Assembly (NCBI GenBank): GCA_001769215.1
Contig: MEOL01000003.1
Span: forward strand, 1 to 64,000
Direction of reading: 5' to 3'
Source: Bacteroidetes bacterium GWF2_41_31
Lineage (GTDB): Bacteria; Bacteroidota; Bacteroidia; Bacteroidales; F082
Length of the DNA: 64,000 nt
The notes beneath the pieces are model-generated. The model saw nothing but the letters and a program-made list of their open reading frames with translations, ran no database searches and was not told where the DNA came from. The position numbers and the translations under genes were made by a program. Of the stretch, positions 53,491 to 62,445 are shown piece by piece. The stretch's first letter is position 1, and every line of letters begins with the position of its first letter.

Positions 53491-56400
53491 TTATTTCTTC
53501 CCTTTTCTCGCTGTTTCAGCTTTCAGCTTCATTTCGCGTTCTTCTTTATCACCCTTAAGTAAGTCGTATGCAAGAGGACTCGCCGTAAATACGGATGAGT
53601 AGGTTCCTATCACAATTCCAATCAGCAATGCAAAGATAAAACCGCGGATCACTTCACCACCAAAGACAAAGATAACCAATAAAACCACAATGGTTGTTCC
53701 CGAGGTGTTCATGGTACGGGCTAAGGTGCTATTCAAACCTTCGTTCATATTGCGCAAGATGGTGTGTTTTGGGAACAATTTGACGTTTTCACGGATACGG
53801 TCGAAAATAATCACCGTATCGTTGATGGAGTATCCAATGATCGTAAGGATGGCTGCGATAAATGCCTGATCGACTTCCATATTAAATGGCAACAAGCCAT
53901 AAAATATAGAGAACATCCCCATGGTGATGATGGTATCATGCGCCAATGCGGCCACACCGGCCACACCGTATTGCCATTTTTTAAACCGGATAGCGATGTA
54001 GATGAAGATAATAATCAGGGCAAAGAAAATGGCCATATAGGCTTTGTTGCGGATGTCATAGGCAATGGTTGGACCTATTTTCTGTGAACTCAGAATCCCA
54101 AGCAGTTTATTTTCACCTTCGGTATCTGATGAAAAATCCACATAACTCAATTCTTTAGAAAATAGCCCTTTTAATCCCTCGTACAATTTTTTCTGAATGA
54201 TGCCGTCTACTTCCGGGCCATCCGATTCAATCATAAATTTTGTGGTCACTTTTATCTGCGAATTGGCTCCAAAGGTCTTAATTTCAGGTGCCATATTATC
54301 AAATTGGGCAGTAAGCGCCCCACGGGCTTTTTCTGCGTCAATATCCTGGTCGAACCTGACTACATAGGTTCTGCCTCCTGTAAAGTCGATACCATAGTTA
54401 AGACCTCTAAAGGTAAGCGAGGCAACACTGATTAAAATGAGAAAACCAGAAAAGATATACGCTTTTTTACGGCTCTGAATAAATTTATAACTGGTATTTG
54501 CCAATACGTTGGCGGTGAATTTGGTTGAAAAGTTCACCGTTTTATTGGTGCGTTCCATCCATAAAAAGATCAAACGGGAGATAAAGATGGCGGTGAACAA
54601 TGACGACAGGATACCAATGATCAGAGTAGTTGCAAATCCCTGAACAGGTCCGGTACCAAACACATACAATACAATACCTGTTAAGAGTGTGGTTACGTTC
54701 CCGTCGATAATGGCCGAATAGGCGTTTTGATACCCATCGGTAATGGCGAGTCGCATGCCTTTTCCTGCCCTGATTTCTTCTTTAATACGCTCGTAAATAA
54801 TAACGTTGGCATCTACAGCCATACCTAAGGTTAGCACAATACCTGCCATACCGGGGAGCGTAAGGACGGCTCCCAAAGAAGCCAGGATTCCAAATAGGAA
54901 GAAGATATTGGTGATAAGTGCGGCACTGGCCACCATACCGGCCCGGTTATAATATACAATCATGTACACCAGAACAAGGATGAAGGCAAGAATAAAGGAG
55001 TTCATACCCGCTGATACGGCTTCGCGACCCAAAGATGGGCCTACCACGGCTTCTTCAACAATTCGTGCGGGAGCAGGTAGCTTCCCGGCTTTTAGTATGT
55101 TTGCAAGGTCCTGGGCTTCATTTAAATCCATGGAACCTCCCGAAATGGAAGAGCGGCCATTGGGAATTTCGCCATTAACAACCGGATAAGAATATACATA
55201 ATTGTCGAGCACGATGGCTATTTGTTTTCCAATGCTTTCACCAGTTAATCTTTTCCAGACTTTAGCACCTTGACCATTCATCTGCATATCAACAGATATC
55301 CCACCATTTTGATCGTAATCCTGACGGGCGTTTTCAATTACGTCGCCACCAAGAGCTGCAGCACCGTCGCGGTAACTGGCTTTAAGGGCGATCAGCTCAA
55401 GAAGATCAGGAGTCCTTGGATCCGGTTTTACCGACCAGACAAATTTAAGGTCACGGGGGAAAATGTCAGATACTTTTTTAAGCATCTGGTTGATACGTGC
55501 CGTGTCTTTAATGGCCGCGATACCAACACGGGCAGTTGCTCCCGGTGTCATTCTTCCTGACTCATCCTGAAAATAGGAAGGTTGCAGGTAAGCATAAAGC
55601 GGATAGTTTTTTGCCCGTTCGGCGATAGTCACTTCTGAACTCTCGTTCGTTGTATCGGCTTCAAGTTTTTCCAGAAGTTTGTTGGCAGAGGCTTCGGTGC
55701 TGTCAGGTGTTTTTATTTCGTTTTCCGGAGTTTGATTGTCACCATTGGCTGCTATTTCTTCAGAAACGGTTGTCTTTAGATTGATTGAGCTATCTGCAAG
55801 TGCTTCTTCCTCGAGTACAATCTCAGCCTTTAACAGAGCATTGGCTTCATCAAAGTAGGTATACAGATCCGAGAAGTTATAGGTTTCCCAAAATTCAAGT
55901 TTTGCAGTGCCCTGAAGCAACTTACGAACACGTTCCGGATCTTTGATGCCGGGAAGCTCAATCAGGATTCTTCCTGTGGTAGCTAACCGCTGGATATTGG
56001 GCTGAGCCACGCCAAAACGGTCGATACGGGTGCGAAGAATCTGATAAGAACGGTCGATGGCATCATCGGCTTCAGACTTTATTACCTTCAATACTTCCTC
56101 ATTGGTCGAGTTGGTGGTAATACCTTTGTCTTTAAACTCGTACAGAAAGATAGAGGCTAACCGGGCATTGGGATCCAGTTCATTAAACGATTCACCGAAC
56201 AAGGTCACAAAACCCTTATTGCTGTTCTTTTGCTTTTCATGTGCCAATTTCATGGCTTGCACAAACACAGGATCCTTGCTGTTCCCTGAGAGAGCTGTCA
56301 CAATATCGCCCACTGATACTTCCAGTACCACGTTCATACCCCCTTTTAGGTCGAGACCCAGGTTGATTTCCCTTTCCTTGGCTTGCCTGTAGGTATATTG

Positions 56401-56667
56401 ATCGACCAGGATGTTATAAACAACCACGTTGTCAATACTGTCGAGATAATATTCTTCTCTGGCCCGTTTAATGGAGTCAAGAATAAATATTTCCTTGATT
56501 TCATTTCCCGCGGCAAGCTCCTTTGCATTTTGCGATGCCACTTCATGTTGTGCATATTCTTTGGCCTTTTGTTCGACACGCATGGTGACGAAGGTAAAGC
56601 TCAATTGATATAAACACACCAGGGCAAACGCAATGGCAAAAAATTTGATAGCTCCTCTGTTCTGCAT
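53491..56667 (-). CDS. secDF: Fused protein translocase subunit SecDF
   Basis: A 1058-residue fusion of SecD and SecF, the usual form in Bacteroidota, which pulls secreted proteins through SecYEG using the proton gradient. SecD half (about 1-700) has LGLDLKGGMNVVLEV, a large periplasmic P1 domain with an acidic, low-complexity insert (about 290-340), and GMAVDANVIIYERIKEE; SecF half (about 720-1045) has GIDFTGGRTYVVRF and SINDTVIIFDRIREN. All transmembrane motifs are present. Confidence 0.96.
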   Translation of the reverse strand: MQNRGAIKFFAIAFALVCLYQLSFTFVTMRVEQKAKEYAQHEVASQNAKELAAGNEIKEIFILDSIKRAREEYYLDSIDNVVVYNILVDQYTYRQAKEREINLGLDLKGGMNVVLEVSVGDIVTALSGNSKDPVFVQAMKLAHEKQKNSNKGFVTLFGESFNELDPNARLASIFLYEFKDKGITTNSTNEEVLKVIKSEADDAIDRSYQILRTRIDRFGVAQPNIQRLATTGRILIELPGIKDPERVRKLLQGTAKLEFWETYNFSDLYTYFDEANALLKAEIVLEEEALADSSINLKTTVSEEIAANGDNQTPENEIKTPDSTEASANKLLEKLEADTTNESSEVTIAERAKNYPLYAYLQPSYFQDESGRMTPGATARVGIAAIKDTARINQMLKKVSDIFPRDLKFVWSVKPDPRTPDLLELIALKASYRDGAAALGGDVIENARQDYDQNGGISVDMQMNGQGAKVWKRLTGESIGKQIAIVLDNYVYSYPVVNGEIPNGRSSISGGSMDLNEAQDLANILKAGKLPAPARIVEEAVVGPSLGREAVSAGMNSFILAFILVLVYMIVYYNRAGMVASAALITNIFFLFGILASLGAVLTLPGMAGIVLTLGMAVDANVIIYERIKEEIRAGKGMRLAITDGYQNAYSAIIDGNVTTLLTGIVLYVFGTGPVQGFATTLIIGILSSLFTAIFISRLIFLWMERTNKTVNFSTKFTANVLANTSYKFIQSRKKAYIFSGFLILISVASLTFRGLNYGIDFTGGRTYVVRFDQDIDAEKARGALTAQFDNMAPEIKTFGANSQIKVTTKFMIESDGPEVDGIIQKKLYEGLKGLFSKELSYVDFSSDTEGENKLLGILSSQKIGPTIAYDIRNKAYMAIFFALIIIFIYIAIRFKKWQYGVAGVAALAHDTIITMGMFSIFYGLLPFNMEVDQAFIAAILTIIGYSINDTVIIFDRIRENVKLFPKHTILRNMNEGLNSTLARTMNTSGTTIVVLLVIFVFGGEVIRGFIFALLIGIVIGTYSSVFTASPLAYDLLKGDKEEREMKLKAETARKGKK

Positions 56668-56711
56668 TTGAGATGATTTATTAATGATTTAACTGTATTT
56701 TTTTAAGGGTG

Positions 56712-56743
56712 CAAAAATAGTATAATATTTGAGAATTAACAAT
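56712..56743 (-). promoter_or_regulatory. Promoter of secDF (ATTG-N20-TATTTTTG)
   Basis: -7 box TATTTTTG (56712-56719) with ATTG (56740-56743) 20 bases upstream as a near-match -33 box. The start codon at 56667 lies 44 bases further. Confidence 0.5.
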
Positions 56744-56851
56744 TTTGCTTACATTTAATAAGGTGCAACTTCTACCCCAATGCCAACCGATGTGGCCGGG
56801 GGCGCTTTTATACAGTAAAAAGTGGTTGGTTAAAGTTTATTGCCTTTCTTC

Positions 56852-58168
56852 TTACCGGGCAGTTAACCACTTCCATATGACACCATAGCTGATTTTTTTG
56901 CCATACATCAGGATTCCTGTTTTATATATTTTGCCTGCAACCCAGGTGCTAAAAATAAATCCTGCCACCAGAAGTCCCATCGAAAGTAAAATCTCCCAGA
57001 CAGGCACACCAAACGGAATGCGCATCATCATGGTAATGGGTGAGGTAAATGGGATCATCGACATCCAGAAAGCCAAACTGCTGTCGGGTTGATTGATGAT
57101 GACACCCGACATGGCTACGGCCAGGATGAGAGGTATGGAAACGGGAAGCATAAACTGTTGTGTGTCGGCATCGTTGTCAACGGCACCGCCTATGGCTGCA
57201 AAAAGAGATGCGTACAACAAATAACCTCCCAGGAAATAGAATATAAAACTTAATGTCATTACCATAAAATTGACACTCCCAAGTGTTTCGGTGATCATCA
57301 TCATCGGGTCCATTTGGCTGCCTCCGTCGTTCACCTGGCCCATCATCGCAGATTGGGTCCCCATCATTTCCAATGTGGAGCTATCACCACTGATAAACAT
57401 GACCTGTACAATGCCAACAATAATTAAGGTGAGTACAATCCAGAGCATAAACTGAGTGAGCCCCACCAGCGCGATACCAACAATTTTACCCATCATCAGT
57501 TGAAACGGCTTGACAGAAGAAATAATAACTTCTACAATGCGGTTTGATTTTTCTTCAATTACGCCCTTAAGAACCTGTGCACCAAACATAAAAATGAAAA
57601 AATAAATCATGATACCGGCAAAGATGGACAGTCCTACTTCCACTTCTGTATTGCTTTTTTTCTCAATTCCTCCTTCGTCAACCTTGATGCTGACCAAATT
57701 GATATCTACCTTGGCCGATTTGATGATTTCAGGATCGATTCCCGAAGCCAGTAGTTTTTTGTTCTCAACGGTTTGTTTCATGATCGATTTAATGTAACTG
57801 GTTACATTTAAACCGGGTTGTTTTGACGAAAACAATTCTGCATTCACAGGAATATTGAGTTCAGGCAACGGAATGTAAAGCAGAAGATCTCCTTTTAAAT
57901 TTAACGCCTGGTTTTTTTCTTCCTCCAGACCCTCGAACACGTGATAGAATTTGATGTTATCCTCATCTTGAAATTTCTCAAAGAACCATCCTGTTTCGTC
58001 CAAAACGGCGATGCGTTTTTCTGTGGCTTCGCTCCAACTGGCTAAAAATACGGGAAGAATAATCATGGCAGCCATGAGGACAGGACCCACGATGGTCATC
58101 ACGATAAAAGACTTTTTCTTTACCCTGGTGAGGTATTCCCGTTGGATGATGAGTAAAATCTTATTCAT
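56852..58168 (-). CDS. ABC transporter permease (ABC-2 type, NatB-like)
   Basis: A 438-residue membrane protein: one N-terminal helix (about 22-44), a large extracytoplasmic domain (about 45-180) and five to six C-terminal helices (about 185-425). The start MNKILLIIQREYLTRVKKKSFI is typical of NatB/ABC2_membrane_3 exporter subunits. It lies eight bases after the ATPase gene and forms an exporter with it; the substrate (sodium, peptide or drug) cannot be told. Confidence 0.9.
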   Translation of the reverse strand: MNKILLIIQREYLTRVKKKSFIVMTIVGPVLMAAMIILPVFLASWSEATEKRIAVLDETGWFFEKFQDEDNIKFYHVFEGLEEEKNQALNLKGDLLLYIPLPELNIPVNAELFSSKQPGLNVTSYIKSIMKQTVENKKLLASGIDPEIIKSAKVDINLVSIKVDEGGIEKKSNTEVEVGLSIFAGIMIYFFIFMFGAQVLKGVIEEKSNRIVEVIISSVKPFQLMMGKIVGIALVGLTQFMLWIVLTLIIVGIVQVMFISGDSSTLEMMGTQSAMMGQVNDGGSQMDPMMMITETLGSVNFMVMTLSFIFYFLGGYLLYASLFAAIGGAVDNDADTQQFMLPVSIPLILAVAMSGVIINQPDSSLAFWMSMIPFTSPITMMMRIPFGVPVWEILLSMGLLVAGFIFSTWVAGKIYKTGILMYGKKISYGVIWKWLTAR

Positions 58169-58176
58169 ACTCTGAA

Positions 58177-59085
58177 TTATTTAGGACTGACTTCGCGGAT
58201 GAAAATATCGTTGAGAGAGGGAAGAACCTCTTGAAATTTAAGTATTTCTGCTTGCTGAATGAGGTGTTGCAAAAGCAGGTTCGAAGTGGCATTGTCTGAT
58301 AGTTTAACTTGCGTCACCAGGTGGTTGTTCTTCGGCTGGGTAGAAATGATGTGGCATAGACCCTCAGGAAGCATCAATGCCTTGGATGACTTGTATTCTA
58401 CTTCGTAGGTCTGGGTTTTATACCGTTGCTTAATGTCATTAATTTCGCCCGAGAGAATGTTTTTGCTTTGATGTATCAACGTGATTTGATCGCAAATTTC
58501 TTCTACAGAGGCCATGTTGTGGGTGGAGAAGATGATGGTGGAACCTTCGTTTTTTAGATTGATAATCTCTGCTTTAAGCAGGTTCACGTTGATGGGGTCG
58601 AAACCGCTGAAAGGTTCATCAAAGATGAGCAACCTGGGTTGGTGCAGTACAGTGACGATAAATTGTACTTTCTGTTGCATTCCCTTCGAAAGTTCTTCTA
58701 CTTTTCTGTTCCACCAGCTATCCATTTCAAATTTCCCGAACCAATGCTTTAATTTTACGGTAGCGTCATGCTTCGACATGCCTTTTAAACGTGCCAGATA
58801 AACCGCTTGTTCTCCCACCTTCATCTTTTTATACAACCCCCGTTCTTCGGGTAAATAGCCAATTTGGCTGGCATCAGAAGGCTGCATGGGTTTACCGTTG
58901 AGCAGGATTTCTCCCTGGTCTTTTACGGCAATCATGTTGATGATGCGGATCAGGGTGGTTTTACCGGCACCATTGGGGCCAAGCAAACCAAAAATAGATT
59001 GCTCCGGAACCTGAATCGTTACGTCATCCAGGGCTTTGTGATTGTCAAAGCTTTTTGAGATGTGGTTGGCTTGAAGTGTCATCAT
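58177..59085 (-). CDS. ABC transporter ATP-binding protein (NatA-like)
   Basis: A 302-residue ATPase with Walker A (GPNGAGKTT), Q-loop (GYLPEERGLYK), signature (LSKGMQQKVQ), Walker B (LLIFDEPFSGFDP) and H-loop (STHNM). All catalytic residues are present. The C-terminal DUF4162-like extension (about 215-302) is typical of NatA-type exporters. It starts four bases after dnaJ. Confidence 0.94.
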   Translation of the reverse strand: MMTLQANHISKSFDNHKALDDVTIQVPEQSIFGLLGPNGAGKTTLIRIINMIAVKDQGEILLNGKPMQPSDASQIGYLPEERGLYKKMKVGEQAVYLARLKGMSKHDATVKLKHWFGKFEMDSWWNRKVEELSKGMQQKVQFIVTVLHQPRLLIFDEPFSGFDPINVNLLKAEIINLKNEGSTIIFSTHNMASVEEICDQITLIHQSKNILSGEINDIKQRYKTQTYEVEYKSSKALMLPEGLCHIISTQPKNNHLVTQVKLSDNATSNLLLQHLIQQAEILKFQEVLPSLNDIFIREVSPK

Positions 59086-59089
59086 AGGC

Positions 59090-60250
59090 TTAGGCGAAAA
59101 ATTCCCTCATCCGGTCGAAGTAGCTTTTGTCCTTGGCCGTTGGATTTGGTTGAAAATTAGGGGACTTTTGAAGTTCTTCGAGAATGATTTTTTCTTTGTC
59201 GCTCAACACCCGGGGGGTCCACACGTTGATATTGACCAGCAAATCACCTTTGCCATAGCCATTTACATCTGGAAGGCCCTTTCCTTTCAGCCTGAGTACT
59301 TTTCCTCCCTGGGTTCCGGGGGCAATAGCGATGCGGGCTTTGTTGTCGATGGTTGGGATTTCAACCGAACTTCCGAGTGCGGCATCAGCAAAATTGATGA
59401 ACAGATCGTACATCAGGTTGTTTCCATCGCGTACCAAATCAGGATGCTCCTTTTCTTCGATGAGGATAATTAAATCTCCGGGAACCCCGCCACGTGCCCC
59501 AGCATTTCCTCGTCCATTGATGGAAAGCTGCATGCCTTCTGCCACACCTGCCGGAATTTTAATGGTTACAACTTCTTCACCTTTGTCAACTCCATTGCCA
59601 TGGCAGGTCTTACACTTGTTGGTTATTATCTCGCCTATACCTCCGCATTGAGGACAGGTAGAACTGGTTTGCATTTGACCAAGGAAAGTGTTGGTTATTT
59701 GCGACACCTGGCCACGTCCGTGGCAAGTGGGGCAGGTGGTCGGGGAACTGCCCTTCTCTGATCCCGATCCATGACATTCAACACATTCGATATATTTGTT
59801 GAGTTTGATTTTTTTCTCTATGCCATAAGCTATTTCTTCAAGCGACAGCTTTACTTTTACCCTCAGGTTCGAACCGCGGTTTACTCTTTTCCCCCGGCTG
59901 CTTTGTCCGCCGAAACCTCCAAAACCACTGCTACCACCGAAAGCACCTCCAAAGATATCTCCAAAATGACTGAAAATGTCATCCATCGACATGTGTGCAC
60001 CACCTCCTCCATAGCCGCCTCCGTTGCCAAGACCTGCATGGCCATACTGGTCGTATCGGGCCTTTTTATCCGGGTTACTTAGTACTTCGTAAGCTTCTGC
60101 TGCTTCTTTGAATGATTCTTCGGCTTCCGCGTTACCCGGGTTTTTATCGGGGTGATACTTGAGTGCCATTTTGCGGTATGCCTTTTTTATTTCATCTGCT
60201 GAAGCACCCTTGCTAACACCCAGTATATCGTAATAGTCGCGTTTACTCAT
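59090..60250 (-). CDS. dnaJ: Chaperone protein DnaJ
   Basis: A 386-residue type I DnaJ: J domain (1-70) with HPD in KYHPDKNPG, Gly/Phe-rich linker (about 75-120), zinc-finger domain with four CxxCxGxG repeats ([32 protein letters not shown]) and C-terminal substrate-binding domain. It is the co-chaperone of DnaK. It follows grpE by 31 bases; dnaK is not in the window. Confidence 0.97.
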   Translation of the reverse strand: MSKRDYYDILGVSKGASADEIKKAYRKMALKYHPDKNPGNAEAEESFKEAAEAYEVLSNPDKKARYDQYGHAGLGNGGGYGGGGAHMSMDDIFSHFGDIFGGAFGGSSGFGGFGGQSSRGKRVNRGSNLRVKVKLSLEEIAYGIEKKIKLNKYIECVECHGSGSEKGSSPTTCPTCHGRGQVSQITNTFLGQMQTSSTCPQCGGIGEIITNKCKTCHGNGVDKGEEVVTIKIPAGVAEGMQLSINGRGNAGARGGVPGDLIILIEEKEHPDLVRDGNNLMYDLFINFADAALGSSVEIPTIDNKARIAIAPGTQGGKVLRLKGKGLPDVNGYGKGDLLVNINVWTPRVLSDKEKIILEELQKSPNFQPNPTAKDKSYFDRMREFFA

Positions 60251-60281
60251 GATTTATGCCTTATCCCTTTTAATTTTTTTA

Positions 60282-60884
60282 TTAGCTTCCTACCACTACT
60301 TTGGCGAAGCGGATGATTTTGCCGTTGAGCAAATACCCTTTTTGAACCACATCAATCACTTTTCCTTTTAGTTCCTTGGTAGGCGCCGGTATGTTGGTGA
60401 TGGCTTCATGAAAATCCGTATCAAATTCTTTGCCGGTAGCATCCATTGGTTCTAATCCTTTTTGCGAAAGGGTTGAAAATAATTTTCCAAAAATTAATTC
60501 AACGCCCTTGGTGGATTCTTCATTTGCATGACTTGCTGTTAAGGCTGCCAGTGCCCTTTCAAAATCGTCCACTACGGGAAGCAGGTCGACAATCAATTCC
60601 TGAGAGGCGGTTTTAAACAATTCGATGCGTTCTTTTTGAGTTCTTTTGCGGTAATTGTCAAATTCAGAATACAACCTCAGGTATTTGTCATTCGATTCTT
60701 CGCACTTTTTCTCCAATTCCTCAATCACCTTCTCTGTCTTGCTTCTTTTACTCCTTTTGGTTTCTTTTTCATGTCCCGTACCGGCCTGATGATCAGCTTC
60801 TGATATCTCGTTTTCGTTGGAAGTCATGTGGTGCTGGTCCTCAAAGGTTACATCATCTATGTCTTTATTCTTTTCTTTATCCAT
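60282..60884 (-). CDS. grpE: Nucleotide exchange factor GrpE
   Basis: A 200-residue protein: an acidic/charged N-terminus (1-50), a long coiled coil (about 50-100; YLRLYSEFDNYRKRTQKER) and the beta domain (DFHEAITNIPAPTKELKGKVIDV, ending GYLLNGKIIRFAKVVVG). It releases ADP from DnaK. It heads the grpE-dnaJ-ABC exporter run. The 247 bases upstream show no clear heat-shock (CIRCE) element. Confidence 0.96.
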   Translation of the reverse strand: MDKEKNKDIDDVTFEDQHHMTSNENEISEADHQAGTGHEKETKRSKRSKTEKVIEELEKKCEESNDKYLRLYSEFDNYRKRTQKERIELFKTASQELIVDLLPVVDDFERALAALTASHANEESTKGVELIFGKLFSTLSQKGLEPMDATGKEFDTDFHEAITNIPAPTKELKGKVIDVVQKGYLLNGKIIRFAKVVVGS

Positions 60885-61131
60885 GGTTTAATATTTATTG
60901 GCTGTTGCAACAAGTGTATTAACTGGCACAAGTAAGCAAATAGTTTGCCACCTCTGCATTGCAGCCATATTGTCAGAATCATAAAATGAAGTCGGTAGAA
61001 ATGACTGTTTTGAACAATGAATGCGACAAATATTGAAGCTTCAATACCTGGTCAGGATTCTTCAATGAGATAAATTAACTACAAGAGCTGACTTCCATGA
61101 ACTCTCTGGCAACAAGCACCTGTTTATTTCC

Positions 61132-61779
61132 TTATTCAGCCAACCTGACCTGATATTCCTTGTCAATAAAAATATCAGCTTTGTTCTTAATACTTAGTAC
61201 TGCCTGGTGCTCTTGCTCTAAAACACTCCATCTAAATGGATTGTCAGGTTCCTTACCCCGGTCTGTTTGGGCTTTTTTAGTTTCGTGGTAGGTTAGTTCG
61301 ATAAAAACCCTCAGGTCCACTCCTTCGGTATTGATGGCGTATATACCATCGATAATTAACATATCAATGCCCTTAAAATTGGTGGTGAGTTCATCTACTT
61401 GCTCGGTTACCAGATCTACGCAAGGCATGGTTGTAAACTTGCTGTTTTTAAAATCTTCAAGCACTTGATATACCTTGTCCCAACGGTATTCATTAATGCC
61501 GACCACATTCTCAACGCCGTGCTTTGTCCTCCATTCGGTTCTCTCGAGCGGAAGCGTGTTGTAGAAATTATCGATGTGAATGGGTTTGGCGAAAATTCCT
61601 TCCTTCCTGAGTGATTTAGCGATGACATGGGTAAGTTCCGACTTACCGGAACCCGACTCGCCCGAAATGGCCACAACCATTTTAGGAATCCGGCGTTTGA
61701 GAATTTCCCCAATGATAACAGCAGCGGCTTGTCTGTGTTTGTCGGCAATTAATAATACATCTTCCAGCATGGCAAACAA
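61132..61779 (-). CDS. P-loop kinase (uridine-kinase-like), copy A
   Basis: A 215-residue P-loop NTPase with Walker A GESGSGKS (about 41-48), an HIDNFYN substrate-binding segment and LIIDGIYAIN (Walker B-type). The fold resembles uridine kinase/phosphoribulokinase. It lies six bases after its paralogue (61786-62424), which follows the GH65 gene, so a sugar or nucleoside kinase role with GH65 is plausible (inference). An ATG at 61770 is an alternative start. Confidence 0.82.
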   Translation of the reverse strand: MFAMLEDVLLIADKHRQAAAVIIGEILKRRIPKMVVAISGESGSGKSELTHVIAKSLRKEGIFAKPIHIDNFYNTLPLERTEWRTKHGVENVVGINEYRWDKVYQVLEDFKNSKFTTMPCVDLVTEQVDELTTNFKGIDMLIIDGIYAINTEGVDLRVFIELTYHETKKAQTDRGKEPDNPFRWSVLEQEHQAVLSIKNKADIFIDKEYQVRLAE

Positions 61780-61785
61780 TATTAG

Positions 61786-62424
61786 TTAGAGGTGAAATAT
61801 TTCATTTGAAGTAGCAAAATCGATAAAAAAGTTGGCTTCAGTCTTATGGAGTTGCACCATTTCCTGTTCCTTCTGCATCACTTGCAGGCGAAAATGATCA
61901 ATGACTTCACTGGCTACATAGGTGTTTTGTTCTAAAACTTCCTGATACGACAACTCAATGAAAACCTTCAGCTTCGATTCTTTGCAGTTGATTGAATACA
62001 AGCCTCTGATGATGAGTATATCAACTCCCTTAAAATCAGTGGTTAATTCATCAACATAATCGGTAAGCAGATCGACCAGCGGCATGGCAGCTACCCGGTC
62101 TTCTTTAAAATCACTGATGTTTTCATAAATTTTTTCCCAATTATATTCATCAGGGCCTATTTTACCAAGGCCATGTTTCCTGCGCCAGGCTTTTCTTTCA
62201 AGGGGTGGAATTTTGTAGTAGTTGTCCAGTTCCATAATCTTGCACCTATATCCATAATCCTTCAAAATTTTTGCCACCAGGTATGAGATGGTAGATTTGC
62301 CGGTTCCTACCTCGCCGGTTACAGTCATAATGAACTTCGGTGTTCGTTCCACCAGCACCCTGTCGACGATCAGTTGGGCAGCGGCCCTGTGTTTGTCGGT
62401 AATTGTGATGATTTGGTTTTGCAT
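61786..62424 (-). CDS. P-loop kinase-like protein, copy B (lacks the acidic Walker B residue)
   Basis: A 212-residue paralogue of copy A throughout its length: Walker A GEVGTGKS (about 37-44), ELDNYYKIPPLERKAW, VDELTTDFKGVD. Where copy A has LIIDGIY this protein has LIIRGLY, so the acidic residue is replaced by Arg. It may be an inactive or regulatory partner, or have a different base. It lies between the GH65 gene (21 bases) and copy A. Confidence 0.82.
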   Translation of the reverse strand: MQNQIITITDKHRAAAQLIVDRVLVERTPKFIMTVTGEVGTGKSTISYLVAKILKDYGYRCKIMELDNYYKIPPLERKAWRRKHGLGKIGPDEYNWEKIYENISDFKEDRVAAMPLVDLLTDYVDELTTDFKGVDILIIRGLYSINCKESKLKVFIELSYQEVLEQNTYVASEVIDHFRLQVMQKEQEMVQLHKTEANFFIDFATSNEIFHL

Positions 62425-62445
62425 AATTAAATCAACTACTTCGTT

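Noticed and set aside
57270-57455. Plus-strand short frames within the ABC permease, secDF and dnaJ genes
   Set aside because: Antisense shadows with no promoter or ribosome signal.
60885-61131. Possible heat-shock operator upstream of grpE
   Set aside because: No CIRCE-type 9-bp inverted repeat or other clear operator could be seen in this gap.
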